A DNA stretch of 64,000 nt from Rugalucina vietnamica (lineage: Eukaryota > Mollusca > Bivalvia > Lucinida > Lucinidae). The position numbers and the translations under genes are program-made. Numbering within the stretch: the first letter of the stretch is position 1; every line of letters begins with the position of its first letter. The notes beneath the pieces were generated by a model that had not been told where the DNA came from, did no database searches, and worked only from the letters and a program-made list of their open reading frames with translations. Shown here in pieces: positions 44,134 through 54,939 of the stretch. The DNA is taken from assembly GCA_964017185.1 (NCBI GenBank), contig OZ024870.1, forward strand, positions 26,125,621 to 26,189,620, given 5' to 3'.

Positions 44134-46211
44134 TAGCTCACCTGAGCCGAAGGCTCATAGGTGAGCTTATAGTATACCCATGCTCCGGCGTCCGTCCGTC
44201 CGTCGTCGTCCACAATTTCAAAGATCTTCTTCTTTGAAACTGCTGGGCCGATTGTTCTCATATTACACATACACCATCTACAGGTAGGGGGAAAGAATAA
44301 TTGTGTTTTTTGTTTTGATCAGATAAGAACTCTGGTTGCTATGGTAACTTATGCTTCCCATAGACTTATAATGGAAAAAAGTGAAAATTGCCAGTTTTTG
44401 CTGTCTTGTTGGAGATATTTGAATTTTGTTTTTGCAGAAATGTTTATTGAGTAGTCCTCTACGTTTCATGTGACTTTTGTCCTAATCCTTTATTTTGATT
44501 GGTTGTAGGGGCCCCATATAGGGTAAAATTTTGAAAAACATTCAAAAATCTTCTTCTCAGAAACTGTCAAAGGGATTAATCCTGTACTTTGTATACATGT
44601 TCCTGACAGTGGCCTCTACATAATTTGTGTTTTTTATTCCAGGCGGATAAGAACTCTGGTTGCTATGGCAACTTAAAGTTTCCATAGACTTGTAATGGGA
44701 AAAGTGGAAATCGGCTATTTTCCCACTGAAATTGCAGACATTTGAATTTTGTTTTTGCAGAAATTTTTATTGAGTAGTCCTCTACGTTTCATGTGACTTT
44801 TGTCCTAATCCTTTATTTTGATTGGTTGCAGGGGCCTCATATAGGGCAAAATTTCGAAAAACATTCAAAAATCTTCTTCTCAGAAACTGTCAAGGGGATT
44901 AAGCCTGTACTTTGTATACATGTTCATGACAGTGGCCTCTACATAATTTGTGTTTTTTATTCCAGGCGGATAAGAACTCTGGTTGCTATGGCAACTTAAA
45001 GCTTCCATAGACTTATAATGGGAAAAGTGGAAATCGGCTATTTTCCCGCTGAAATTGCAGACATTTGAATTTTGTTTTTGCAGAAATTTTTATTGAGTAG
45101 TCCTCTACGTTTCATGTGACTTTTGTCCTAATCCTTTATTTTGATTGGTTGCAGGGGCCCCATATAGGGCAAAATTTCGAAAAACATTCAAAAATCTTCT
45201 TCTCAGAAACTGTCAAGGGGATTAAGCCTGTACTTTGTATACATGTTCCTGACAGTGGCCTCTACATAATTTGTGTTTTTTATTCCAGGCGGATAAGAAC
45301 TCTGGTTGCTATGGCAACTTAAAGTTTCCATAGACTTATAATGGGAAAAGTGGAAATCGGCTATTTTTCCGCTAAAATTGCAGACATTTGAATTTTGGTT
45401 TTGCAGAAATGTTTATTGAGTAGTGTTTGACGTTTCTTGTGAGTTTTGTCCTAATCCTTCATTTTGATTGGTTGCTGGGGCCCCAAAAAGGGCAAAATTT
45501 TGAAAAAAACATTTAAAAATCTTCTCCTCAGAAACTGTCAAGTGGATGAATCCTGTACTTTGTATACATGTTCCTGACAGTAGCCTCTACATAATTTGTG
45601 TTTTTTTATTCCAGTCGGATAAGAACTCTGGTTGCTATGATTTCCATAGACTTATAATGGGAAAAGTGGAAATTAGCTATTTTTTCTGGACCAATTGTAG
45701 GTATTCGAATTTTGTCTTTGCAGAAATATTTATTGGGTATATCTCTATGTTTCATGTAACTTTTTTCCTAATCCTTTATTTTGATTGGTTGCTGGGGCCA
45801 CATAAAGGGTAAAATTTCGAAAAACATTTAAAAATATTCTCCTCAGATATTGTCTACGGCATGAAGCCTGTACTTTGTATACATGTTCCTGACAGTAGTC
45901 TCTTCATAATTTGTGTTTTTTATTTCAGTTGGTTAAGAAATCTGTTTGCTATGGCAACTTAAAGTTTCGATAGACTTAAAACGGGAAAAGTGGAAATTGG
46001 CTATTTTTTTTCTGGTCCAATCGCAGATATTTGAATTCTATTTTTGCAGAAATGTTTTTAGAGTAGTCCTCTACAGTTTGGTTGACTTTTGTCTTAATCC
46101 TTTATTTTGATTGATTGGTGGGGCCCCAGAAAGGGCAAATTTTTTAAATAAATACTTGGTTAATATAGCAGATCTCAGGTGAGCGTTTACAGGACTGTTG
46201 GTCCTCTGGTT
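44134..46211 (+). mobile_element. Family D element, 323-bp tandem body (copy 5)
   Basis: 5' hairpin AGCTCACCTGAGCC-GAA-GGCTCATAGGTGAGCT and TCCGTCCGTCCGTCGTCG, as in copies 2-4. The body is different: about six ~323-bp units with 'ggataagaactctggttgct', ATGGCAACTT, 'cctctacgtttcatgtgact' and 'ctttattttgattggttgc'. The 3' end is CTCAGGTGAGCG, 'aggactgttggtcct' and TCTGGTT, as usual. Middle units are nearly identical to each other; the outer ones diverge. Non-coding. Confidence 0.8.
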
Positions 46212-46512
46212 TTTTAGTTTTGGTGCTTATTTCTGTAATGTGTATCTTCAAATATTTTGTAATGTTTTGATGACTGAATCAACTTTTGGTAAAAGCAGCT
46301 CTTTTGATTAAAAATTTATTTTCAATGTCAATATGGCCCTGATTGTGCTGCTTCCAGGTCATTGCTTACTTTTTACTTTCCATATAAATGAGAGGTTATA
46401 ACATAATTAGTAACCCATCATATTCAGACAAATCTAAACTTGCAACACAATGACATGCAGATGTTTGTAACAATTCAACATCCCTGGCTGATAGTTTGTA
46501 CATGTACTTATG

Positions 46513-47582
46513 TTATGTCTACACTGGACCATGTTCTCAACACGTCCTTACCACGTCCTAAACAATCCAAGAACGTGGCGAGGACAGGGTCAAAATGAAA
46601 CAGTATCTGGTTTCTAAGTTAACACTACGTCCTTATTACGTCCCCACCACGTCCTTACTACGTCCTTCACGTTTCCACTAGGTCCTCACTACGCGCTCAT
46701 CAAGTTCATCCCGTTTACACTACATCCTTACAACTTCCTCACGAAGACCAAGCAGTTCATACCATTTCAGCACATTCTAACTGTTTATGTATTATAAAAA
46801 GTGTTCAGTTGAAGAACAAGTACTGAACCTCCATCCTCAATGCTGCCAATAATCTGTTGCAGTGTCCATAGTGAAGCCTTCATCATCATCATCATCATCA
46901 TCATATCCATTTTCATAGCTCATAGCCAGGGGCACAATTACAGCAAGATCGTTTCGGTGTTACTGAAGGGGAGCGAATTGCAAGAGTTTTTCTCGGTTCA
47001 TTTTTTTTTTTTTTTCAAAATGATTGACATGCAAGCTATTGCTTGAGGGAAAGAGTCAATTAAAACAAAATTAATTACACACGGAGGTCATGGTAAGAAC
47101 CTGGCGTGAACATGTTTAGAACCTACAGAGGACGTGTTGGGAACCACAAGGACATGATAAGAACGCAGTGAAGTCTTCTAGGATGTGGTATGGACGTACG
47201 AGAAGCCTGGTAGGGTCTTATCGAGAACCTGATAGACGCAGCGCGGATGTAGTGAGGTCTTGATGGTCTGCAACAGGTTTGTATACCAAGTCCACGAAGA
47301 CCATACTACGTTTGCACTGCGTTCTTACTACATCCTACAAGTTCCTACTGTGTCCTTACTATGTCCTTACCACGTCCTTACTGCATTCTAATTCCACCCT
47401 GTCCTCGCCACGTTTCTTTCGAGCATGTTTTAAATTTGATCAGGACCTCCAAGTCCATCAAGATCTCGCTACGCTCCTAACACATCCTACAAGACTGTAC
47501 CATGTTCTTACAGCGTCCTCAATTTTTTTTAGGACGTAGTGAGGACGTGGTGAGAACGTGGCCCAGTGTAGACGTAACATTA
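46513..47582. mobile_element. Element I: inverted ends built of ACGTCCTTAC words
   Basis: Left 'atgttatgtctacactggac' and the right end in reverse complement 'atgttacgtctacactgggc' match, then continue as ACGTCC(T)TACCACGTCC repeats. Orientation of the word switches at about 47083 (to AAGAACG/GAGGACGTG), back at about 47300 and again at 47525, so the body is a mosaic of sense and antisense blocks. It holds a (CAT)8 run at 46882-46905. No coding frame. Superfamily unknown. Confidence 0.7.
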
Positions 47583-47724
47583 CTGATAAATTATACTCAA
47601 GACTACCCATATTGAGACAATCCTGTTCAATTTCATAAACATTGAATAAGATTTGTCTCCCTTTGTACTTTGTAGTGTTGATATCTTGTCACCTGGAACG
47701 GCAGATTTTAAGTCAAAGGAAAAA

Positions 47725-48670
47725 GGTACAAGTAGGCAACAATCAAGAAAAGGCGCAATCAGAAAGAGAATCACTAAATTAACAATCAGCCACTTATACC
47801 ATGAAAACATATCGTAAGCCGAATGAACAGCTATTTTCCCAATAGGTGGCCACTCAGTTACCTGAACTTTACTAAAAATATGAAAACATAAGCACAAAAA
47901 GTTTTAACACCAAGACATAAAACAATAAGAACCACCACAGAAGTATCGCCTTAGAACGCTAATTAATATAAAATTACGGGCGGGCTTAAATCGATTTTAC
48001 AGGTACCTAACCTCACCCTCAGCTTCTGCAGTGGTTCACAACATTTAGTTAGTTGTTCGGTCCTCGTGGTGAGTCTCTAACTAGTCAATGAATCATCAAG
48101 GACAAACAAATAAATCATGATAACCACCATGATGAATCAAAAACAAGGACTCGCAGATTGAGTAACCTGCCCGACGATGGAGATCCCTGGGCGCCAAATA
48201 ACTTACTAACTCGGGAGCAAAAGAAAAACACCAGTTGAAGCAATAGACAAGAAGCTCAGGCACCAACCAAAATGAATAGCTTTAAGTGGGGGCCATCATA
48301 GTCTGACGCCAGACCCACCGGCGTGCAATTAAAGAAGGCAGCATCGTTATCAACCATAATTGAGTTAAAAACTAAGCATGCAGACTGTCGCATAACATTT
48401 AAGTTATATCCTATACGTCTGTAATGTGTAATGATTTTTCTGAACGGAAACACAAAATCAAAATCCTATTCGTTTCTTAAATTTGTAAACCAAGTCACCA
48501 TAAAATTCTGGTTCCGAAAGGCCCTTGCGTACAAGGGTCTTTAGCCCAACATTAAATTTGGAAATCAATTCACAGTGTCTGCGATATAATTTAGAAAATG
48601 TTTTTGAAGTTTATGATACCGATAGCCCTGCTGGAGAAGTTTGGTTGTTAAACATTTATTTCGTGCATTG
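47725..48670 (-). repeat. Dispersed ~1-kb repeat P, copy 1
   Basis: Aligns in order with 55830-56885, sharing 'gtacaagtaggcaa', 'accctcagcttctgcagtgg', 'caacatttagttagttgttc', 'cgatggagatccctgggcgc' and 'ggcgtgcaattaaagaaggc'. The minus strand has short hydrophobic frames (47580-47897, 48256-48453) that correspond to those of copy 2, but none is long or joined by clear splice sites. It could be a decayed mobile element or a duplicated gene fragment; no family recognised. Confidence 0.6.
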
Positions 48671-49384
48671 AAGTCCGCAACATGATTGCAGATGCTAGCA
48701 AACCTAATAAGTTGCCTAATAAGTTACATGATTGCAGACTCTAGCAAACCTAATAAGACCATCTATCACCTCTGCATATTCAATACAGATAGGGAATTTC
48801 TTGTTTTGCGGGGAAAACATACACTTAATAACTTTATTGAGCTTCCGACAAGTTTTATTGGTTTCACAAGTTTTTAAAAGGCTTTTCTTGAAAGCTTGTG
48901 GCATTTCAAACCTATCTTAAGTACATGGTTATACTGCAGAGCTAAATGCCTGAACTTCATACCGAATGACTAGTCCTGATTGATATCCTCTGATCCATAT
49001 CCAACCATACCAACTTTGTTAGGGGTGGGCCCATGCACCAGTGTTCGGTTAATTGTGATGCCTCCTAGACGCGATGACGCGAGTAGTGACGTACGTCAGT
49101 ACAGGCTCTGAGATCAAACCTGATCAACTATTATTGTGTCCCTATGGTGGCCACAACTAGTCAACGTGAAAGGTCTGCCTACAAGTTAATATAGTGAATA
49201 GTTCATTTCATTTAATTCAAACAGTTACTGTCCCTTCTTCTTTCATAGAATATTGGTTCTATGCTTTGAAGTAGATAAAGTTCACTGCATGGTGGCCATG
49301 GAAATGTACCAGTAGAACTAAGTCTGTTAGATGGCTGATTTCATGTTTGCCTGTCTCACCATACTCTTGAACAAGAAAAATAGA
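48671..49384. other. Unassigned DNA
   Basis: Contains a 38-bp near-duplication ('acatgattgcaga(t/c)gctagcaaacctaataag') at 48680-48760. Nothing else recognised. Confidence 0.4.
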
Positions 49385-49545
49385 GATGGGACTTTGCTTA
49401 AAAGTCTCGTTGAAAAGACTGGACAAGCCTGGGATCCAACCTAATGGGACTTTGGTTAAAAGTCTCGTTGAAAAGACTGGACAGGCCTGGGATCCAACCT
49501 AAGACCCATGCATTTCAAGACGAGTGACTTAATCACTGCAAATTG
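49385..49545 (-). mobile_element. tRNA-type SINE body with 58-bp tandem duplication
   Basis: 'atgggactttg(c/g)ttaaaagtctcgttgaaaagactggaca(a/g)gcctgggatccaacctaa' occurs at 49386 and 49444. On the minus strand the following 'gtgattaagtcactcgtctt' and 'gggtcttaggttggatccc' correspond to tRNA A- and B-box regions. Same family as 2768-2905. Confidence 0.6.
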
Positions 49546-49877
49546 TAACAGTGTGCTATAAATAGATATGCAGATTTCAAACTCAAGTCACTGGTTGGAT
49601 ATAAACTTGAGGGTCAGCCTGCTTTTCCAGTGAAGGGGGTTCAGCTGCACATTGCAGTATGAAGGTTTCTGAACAAATTCTGCAACCGATTTCCAGGACC
49701 CAGTTGTTCAAAATTAACGAATCATTAAAATTTCAAATGGTAATATTACAAATACACTGTCATTTTTTGTTGATAAAATATGTGAATCACATTTTATCAT
49801 TTATCATAAAAAAAAAATAACAGTGTATTTGCTTTTGAAGTCGATATTGAGGACTTCACAAAAGCGTTAAGCTAATA
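49546..49877. other. Unassigned DNA with an imperfect 22-bp inverted repeat
   Basis: 'acaaatacactgtcattttttgttgat' near 49750 and 'ataaaaaaaaaataacagtgtatttg' near 49805 face each other, forming a possible 100-bp foldback. Nothing else seen. Confidence 0.35.
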
Positions 49878-50890
49878 TACGAGGTATGGCAGAAAAGTTC
49901 GTAGACACTTCAGCTATCAGAAAAAGTAACGCGTTGTTGAAGAAGCGTTTTGCATAATTTCAAGCAGCAATATCTTATGACTATATTTCACAAATTTTGT
50001 GCAATTTGAAGTAATAACACGCTTGGTATGGCCACTTTTCTGCTTGAGGGTAGGGCCGTGCGGGGCAGGTGTCAAAACGTGATAAAATGTGACGATTTCC
50101 ACATTCTGTTTTTGCTTGTGAAACGGCACGGAAGTGTGCTGTAACGTTAAAATATTTTGATCTGAAAGAATGTTCAATCAACGAAGTTTTCTGAATGTTT
50201 GGGCCTTCGCGGCAGTACAGTTTGATATCTGTGAATAAAATTTCAGATGCAGTCCGAAAAAATTGTTTGAAAAAATGGCGTAATTTTGACGTCAGAGAAC
50301 AACCGATAACCATAAATTTGTGTGCTTTTGTTATGGAAATGGCCAACAAACACGATGTAAATGATATAAACAACAACATAAAAGCTATCACTAGTTTACA
50401 AGTGGCAGAGATGGTTTTTGGATGCTCGATAGATCATCTAAGATGATAAACGGCGACGGAAGGGCACTCGTCTTACATTCTCAGCGAATGAAAATGGTTT
50501 CGTATGTTCAATCGGTCATCAGAGAACCTGGGGACAGTTGGCACAGATCTGCATTTGACAGCTGGATACACGTAATAAAATTGTACCGATATCAAAGGAC
50601 CCTATGTGGAATAACTCTGAAACATCGGTTAAACTTGTTACAAATATATAAAGCACTGACAGCAATAAACTTAAAGTAACGTCACTGAGACGTTGACCCT
50701 TGCCCCGCTCCCGGTTAGGGAGGTGCACATAAAAGGCTGTAGAAGATGTCATGTTGGCCAGATTTTCATAAAATTTCGTCTGTTTGCTCATGAAATATTT
50801 TTGCAAACCCAGATATATTCATTTTGACTGAATTTCTTTTCCTGTTGAAAATACTAATGGTGTCTACGAACTTTCCTGCCATACCTCGTA
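49878..50890. mobile_element. Mariner-like element, non-autonomous or decayed
   Basis: TIRs TACGAGGTATGGCAG(A/G)AAAG plus TTCGTAGACAC, near perfect for ~33 bp, with a TA target on both sides (49876-49877 and 50891-50892). Size (1013 bp) and the TACGAGG start fit Tc1/mariner elements. Open frames inside (50195-50446, 50519-50806) show no recognisable DD(E/D) transposase motif, so I treat it as a deletion derivative or an element with non-mariner filler. Confidence 0.75.
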
Positions 50891-51072
50891 TAACGAGATG
50901 GTTCACTGTGAGTATGTACAACATCTGTTTTCCACCAATTTCCAGTTCACAGTTCACAGTATTTAGATCTGTTCCAAGGAAGAAAAGGAAATGAAAGTAA
51001 AGACACATCTTTGGTTTTAGTTTAATAAATCCCTTTTTTCTAATATAACATTGAAATACCATACTTATTTAA

Positions 51073-51700
51073 AGCCCCTATCTCACTGGAATGCGACAAC
51101 TAGAAACTGGAGACTAGTTCATGACTTGTCAGCGACACTTCCGCAACAAAGATTAGCGGTATAAACAATTTTCACGTTGCAGTCTCATAGAATGGACAAT
51201 CGTGCGACAATTTTGTGAATTTCAGCCTGGTTTTGCATATCTATCTTACGATGTTTTCATGAATTTCACTTAGTATCATTTTTACTTGTAAGACAGTCAC
51301 ATGACGCTTGTGAGAGTGTCTCACAACATTCACACCAATGTTGCTAAGTTTTATTTTCTCGTTAAATAGTTGTGAGTTGTTCACATTTTTTTCAAGACTG
51401 TTGTGCGACAGTCATATGAATGTGTCACAAATTTGTCGCATTGTAAATTCGCCAAAATTTCACAGTGACAGGTTCGTGACACTTCAACCAATGTCTTATG
51501 ACTGTCGCGAGACAGGTTCACAATGAATGCGACAGCTTCACTAATATTTTGTCACATAAATTTGCATGAAACTTTCAAACATGTTCAAAACTTGCAAATG
51601 GTTGGCGACTAGTCTGTGGCATGTTAAAATTTGCGATACATGTGCATGAATGTCATTCAACAGTTTTGTGAGGACTTTGCATGCCAGTGAGACACTCGCT
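51073..51700. mobile_element. Element J: TTAA-flanked, GCGACA word-rich element
   Basis: Flanked by TTAA (51069-51072 and 51701-51704). Left AGCCCCTATCTCACTGGAATG and the reverse complement of the right end AGCGAGTGTCTCACTGGCATG are TIRs. The body carries many GCGACA/TGTCGC/GTCACA/TGCGAC words in both orientations. A TTAA target with such ends fits Kolobok- or piggyBac-type transposases. No coding frame, 628 bp. Confidence 0.7.
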
Positions 51701-51704
51701 TTAA

Positions 51705-52582
51705 CCATATCAAAACCTGAGAAGCCTCTCTAGATCTACTGCAAACACAACTTTGTAATTTAGCATAATTATTGTATGTCTTCTTGAAAATTAGGCATTT
51801 TAATAGCAGATGGGGACCACCATACATGTGATATCTCCCTAGTTTGTTTTTGAATTAAAGAATCTCTCTATTCGGAATTTCAGATTTTCACTATATTATA
51901 ATATATCTTACACATCTCCCTATTTGGAATTTCAGATCTCAGTACCAAAATTTAAGAATTTCATTCTGCTTCTCAGATGTTTCACAGATTTATTAGAATA
52001 AATATTGGTATGTACTTGTACTCGAAATATACTCAACAAAATAAGTTCCATATGTCACTGTGTAAAATATCCAAATTTTAATAGCAATCCATGGAATCTT
52101 GACAGTTCACTTCTTTTCTATCATTGTCAAGAAAGTATTGACAAGAAAGTTTATACTGGGAATCTCATGTCAAAATCCATGACAAATTTTTGCTAAATTC
52201 AAAATTTTGTCCAAAATGGTAATTTTTCAAAATTAGTCCAAACATAGACATTTGAAGAAAGTTTGAATCATGCTCTCCCATACATTTCCTACAATGCATT
52301 TCAGACTACCGGGTAGTCTGATTTTTACAGTTAAATTTCCAGGAATCTGTAAACTCTAAATAAAAAAGAACCTGTTTGTATTATTTTTGAAAAATGTGTG
52401 TAACATGCTCAATAGACTGTTGCAGGACATCTACTGTGGTGAATTTATTGTAGTCAGTAATAAGGAGGTACATGTACTTTACAAATGTTAAAAAAAAAAA
52501 TCATACTTTCTGCAGCTGTATGGGTTGTTATTAAACATGGGCCAACTTTGGGTGTCCTACAATATGATCAATATGGAAAATT
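51705..52582. other. Unassigned DNA
   Basis: Short direct repeat ('tctccctattt(g/c)ggaatttcagat') near 51865 and 51918. Nothing else recognised. Confidence 0.4.
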
Positions 52583-52862
52583 CATTACGAAAACATGCCC
52601 ATGCAAGTGAGATTTTTTCAGCAGTAAAAAATAAAAATTTCATTGGAAACGTTTGATATCTTTAATATTTTTTGCTCAAAACATAGATTGTAGGTACATG
52701 TTAGAACCGCCTGAAGAACCGCGTCAGGTGGTTCTAACGAGTACCCACAATCTATGTTTTGGATCAACAGTAAGAAAAATAGCATAACCCTGTAAACCCC
52801 ATTTTCACCATATGAAAGTGGGGTTTAAGGGGGTATTTATTTCACGGACAAGTTTTCCTGAT
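52583..52862 (+). mobile_element. Family B palindromic TIR element (copy 4)
   Basis: 'cattacgaaaacatgcccat' at left and inverted 'atcaggaaaacttgtccgtg' at right. The palindrome centre 'ttagaaccgcctgaagaaccgcgtcaggtggttctaa' has an extra duplicated stem segment. Confidence 0.8.
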
Positions 52863-52925
52863 ATTGTACAGTGTCACTTATTTTGTTGAGTATATGACAG
52901 TGCAACAGATGTAAGGCAATCAGAT

Positions 52926-53157
52926 AATCCACATCAAGAGAAAACCTGATTTTTGCCTATGCGAAAACAAAAGCGCAGATCAGCTTCGCAGTAACTGCAC
53001 AGCTGATCAGCGCCTTTGTTTTCACTGCACGGATAGTAGAATTCCTCTTCTTCCTAAATCCAAAATTTCAAGCTTCTAGCCTTTTTCTATGACTGCACAG
53101 ATCGGTTTGTATCAGATCTGGTCCTTAACCTTGACCAGTTTTCTCATGTCGTGGCTC
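52926..53157 (-). mobile_element. Family A palindromic TIR element (copy 14)
   Basis: The left end is decayed ('ccacatcaagagaaaacc'); the right ends 'gtcgtggctc'. The palindrome is mixed: the left arm is CTTCGCAG type and the right arm is CTGCACAG type. 'agataat' flanks both sides. Confidence 0.75.
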
Positions 53158-53877
53158 AGATAATATTACTATCAGAAATAAATGAGATGAGAAAAATATA
53201 AAAAGAAGTCCATCAACATTCTAAACCACCTGTGACAGGCAATATAATGATAACAAGAACATAAAATATCATCATTCACCTTAATATGATAAAAAATTTA
53301 CATCACTGGGAAAGGTATATTACAATGTACTTGTACAGATGATATCAATAATTATAAGAACATGCAATTAACAAGAAACTCGAATTTAATAAGGACCATG
53401 GGGCCCATCAGTTAGTTGACATTATTGATGTTAGTACATACTATGATGGGCAAGGTCATCAACACCTTTTTCCCTTGGACAGTAAGTAAAGAATTCAAAA
53501 TCGCTTCTTAAATAATGGAAAAATGAAAGAATTTTGCAGATGAGGTTTTGCACAACATTTTCATAACAAAGCTTATGTATAGGAATTACGTTTATAACAA
53601 ACCATCTCAATTAACCTATGGGTCCCCACGAGCCTCCGCAACATTTCGTCGAAAATTACATTTGTCGAAAATGTCCCCATGCCCAGACCTTTGCCCTAAC
53701 CCTAGTGGTTGGTGGCTCAAAATGTGGACCTATAGGCGTCTTCTAAGGAATAAATCTCAAAATTTTGCGGTGAATATTTTTGAAGTTATAAAATTTTTGA
53801 CAAAACACATTTTTGACCAAATGTCGTGCATCGCCCCACGATGACAGTCAGTCTAATTACCAACACACAGACCCATG
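53158..53877. other. Unassigned DNA
   Basis: The frame at 53548-53844 (98 aa) has no recognisable domain and no splice or promoter support. Otherwise featureless. Confidence 0.4.
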
Positions 53878-54146
53878 CATTATGAGAACTTGCCCGTGCA
53901 TCATACAGCTATTTATCAGCAGAAAATTCCGTCAGAAAATTTATGATATTTTTCTTATATTTGCTCAGAATATAGATTGTGGGTACACGTTAGAATGGCC
54001 TCTAACGAGGCCATTCTAACGAGTACCCACAATCTATGTTTTGGAGCAAAAATAAGAAAAATTGGTATACCCCTGCATACCCCAGTTTTACTATATAAAA
54101 GTGGGGTTTAAGGGGGTATTCATTGCACGGACATGTTTTCCTGATG
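53878..54146 (+). mobile_element. Family B palindromic TIR element (copy 5)
   Basis: 'cattatgagaacttgcccgt' at left and inverted 'catcaggaaaacatgtccgt' at right. The palindrome centre is GTTAGAATGGCCTC...GAGGCCATTCTAAC: both arms carry ATGGCC where other copies have ACCGCC. Confidence 0.8.
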
Positions 54147-54261
54147 TGCATTTTAATATATACTGGGGGAGAGGTGGGGGGGAACATTACAATTACATAT
54201 CATATACCTGTACACATAGGAACAAGATTTTTCTCTAAATCACAAGACTAAATAATCTATA

Positions 54262-54569
54262 CAATGGGGTTCATTCAAAAAGTAATGCAAAATACAGTGT
54301 TATTTTGTATACATTGATGATACAGGGGTAAAATTTTTATTTTCTGACACTTTGATTCAATCTGCATTCAGAAAAGTACTTGTCAAATAAAGTGGGCCAT
54401 TCAGTTTATGTTGCTTAGCAACCAAAAATCGTAGTGAATGTCTGGTGGCTGCAAAGAACTGATGTCAAAAATCTAACGAATAGACATTAAGCTTTGGCAT
54501 TTATTTGGTGGTGTTTTTTAAAATTGCCATGTATTGACATGTTTGTGCAAAAATTGTCACCTTTGTAGT
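54262..54569 (+). mobile_element. Possible mariner 5'-end remnant
   Basis: 'ggttcattcaaaaagtaatg' resembles the first bases of some mariner elements, followed by ~150 bp of leader-like sequence and ATGTCTGG at 54440. No transposase domain follows before family B copy 6 starts at 54570, and no right TIR is visible. Tentative. Confidence 0.25.
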
Positions 54570-54818
54570 CATCAGGAAAACATGCCCGCGAAATGTATAC
54601 CCCCTCAAACCCCACTCTTATATAGCAAAACTGGGGTATGCAGGGATATACCTATTTTTCTTATTTTTGCTCCAAAACATAGATTGTGGGTATTTGTTAG
54701 AACCGCCTCGGTTTTTTGAGCAAAAATAAGAAAAATATCTTTTTTTTTTTTCTGCTGAAAATTTTCAATTTTTAAAGCTAAAAAAATTCTGTTTTTGCAT
54801 GGGCAAGTTTTCGTAATG
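54570..54818 (-). mobile_element. Family B element lacking one palindrome arm (copy 6)
   Basis: 'catcaggaaaacatgcccgc' at left and 'tgcatgggcaagttttcgta' at right. The middle reads 'ttgttagaaccgcctcggttttttgagcaaaaataag', so half of the palindrome is deleted from its centre outward. Confidence 0.8.
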
Positions 54819-54939
54819 AATAGTCAGAAATTTCAAGGCAACTGTCAAGACTATTCAATGAGCTTCACAAGTGTAAACTTGCTTAGCAACACCAGAAGCT
54901 AAATATTTTCAGTTTTATGCATTTTCCTTTTTAGCAGGG

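Noticed and set aside
53548-53844. 98-residue frame with proline-rich centre
   Set aside because: No recognisable family and no supporting signals; kept as unassigned DNA.
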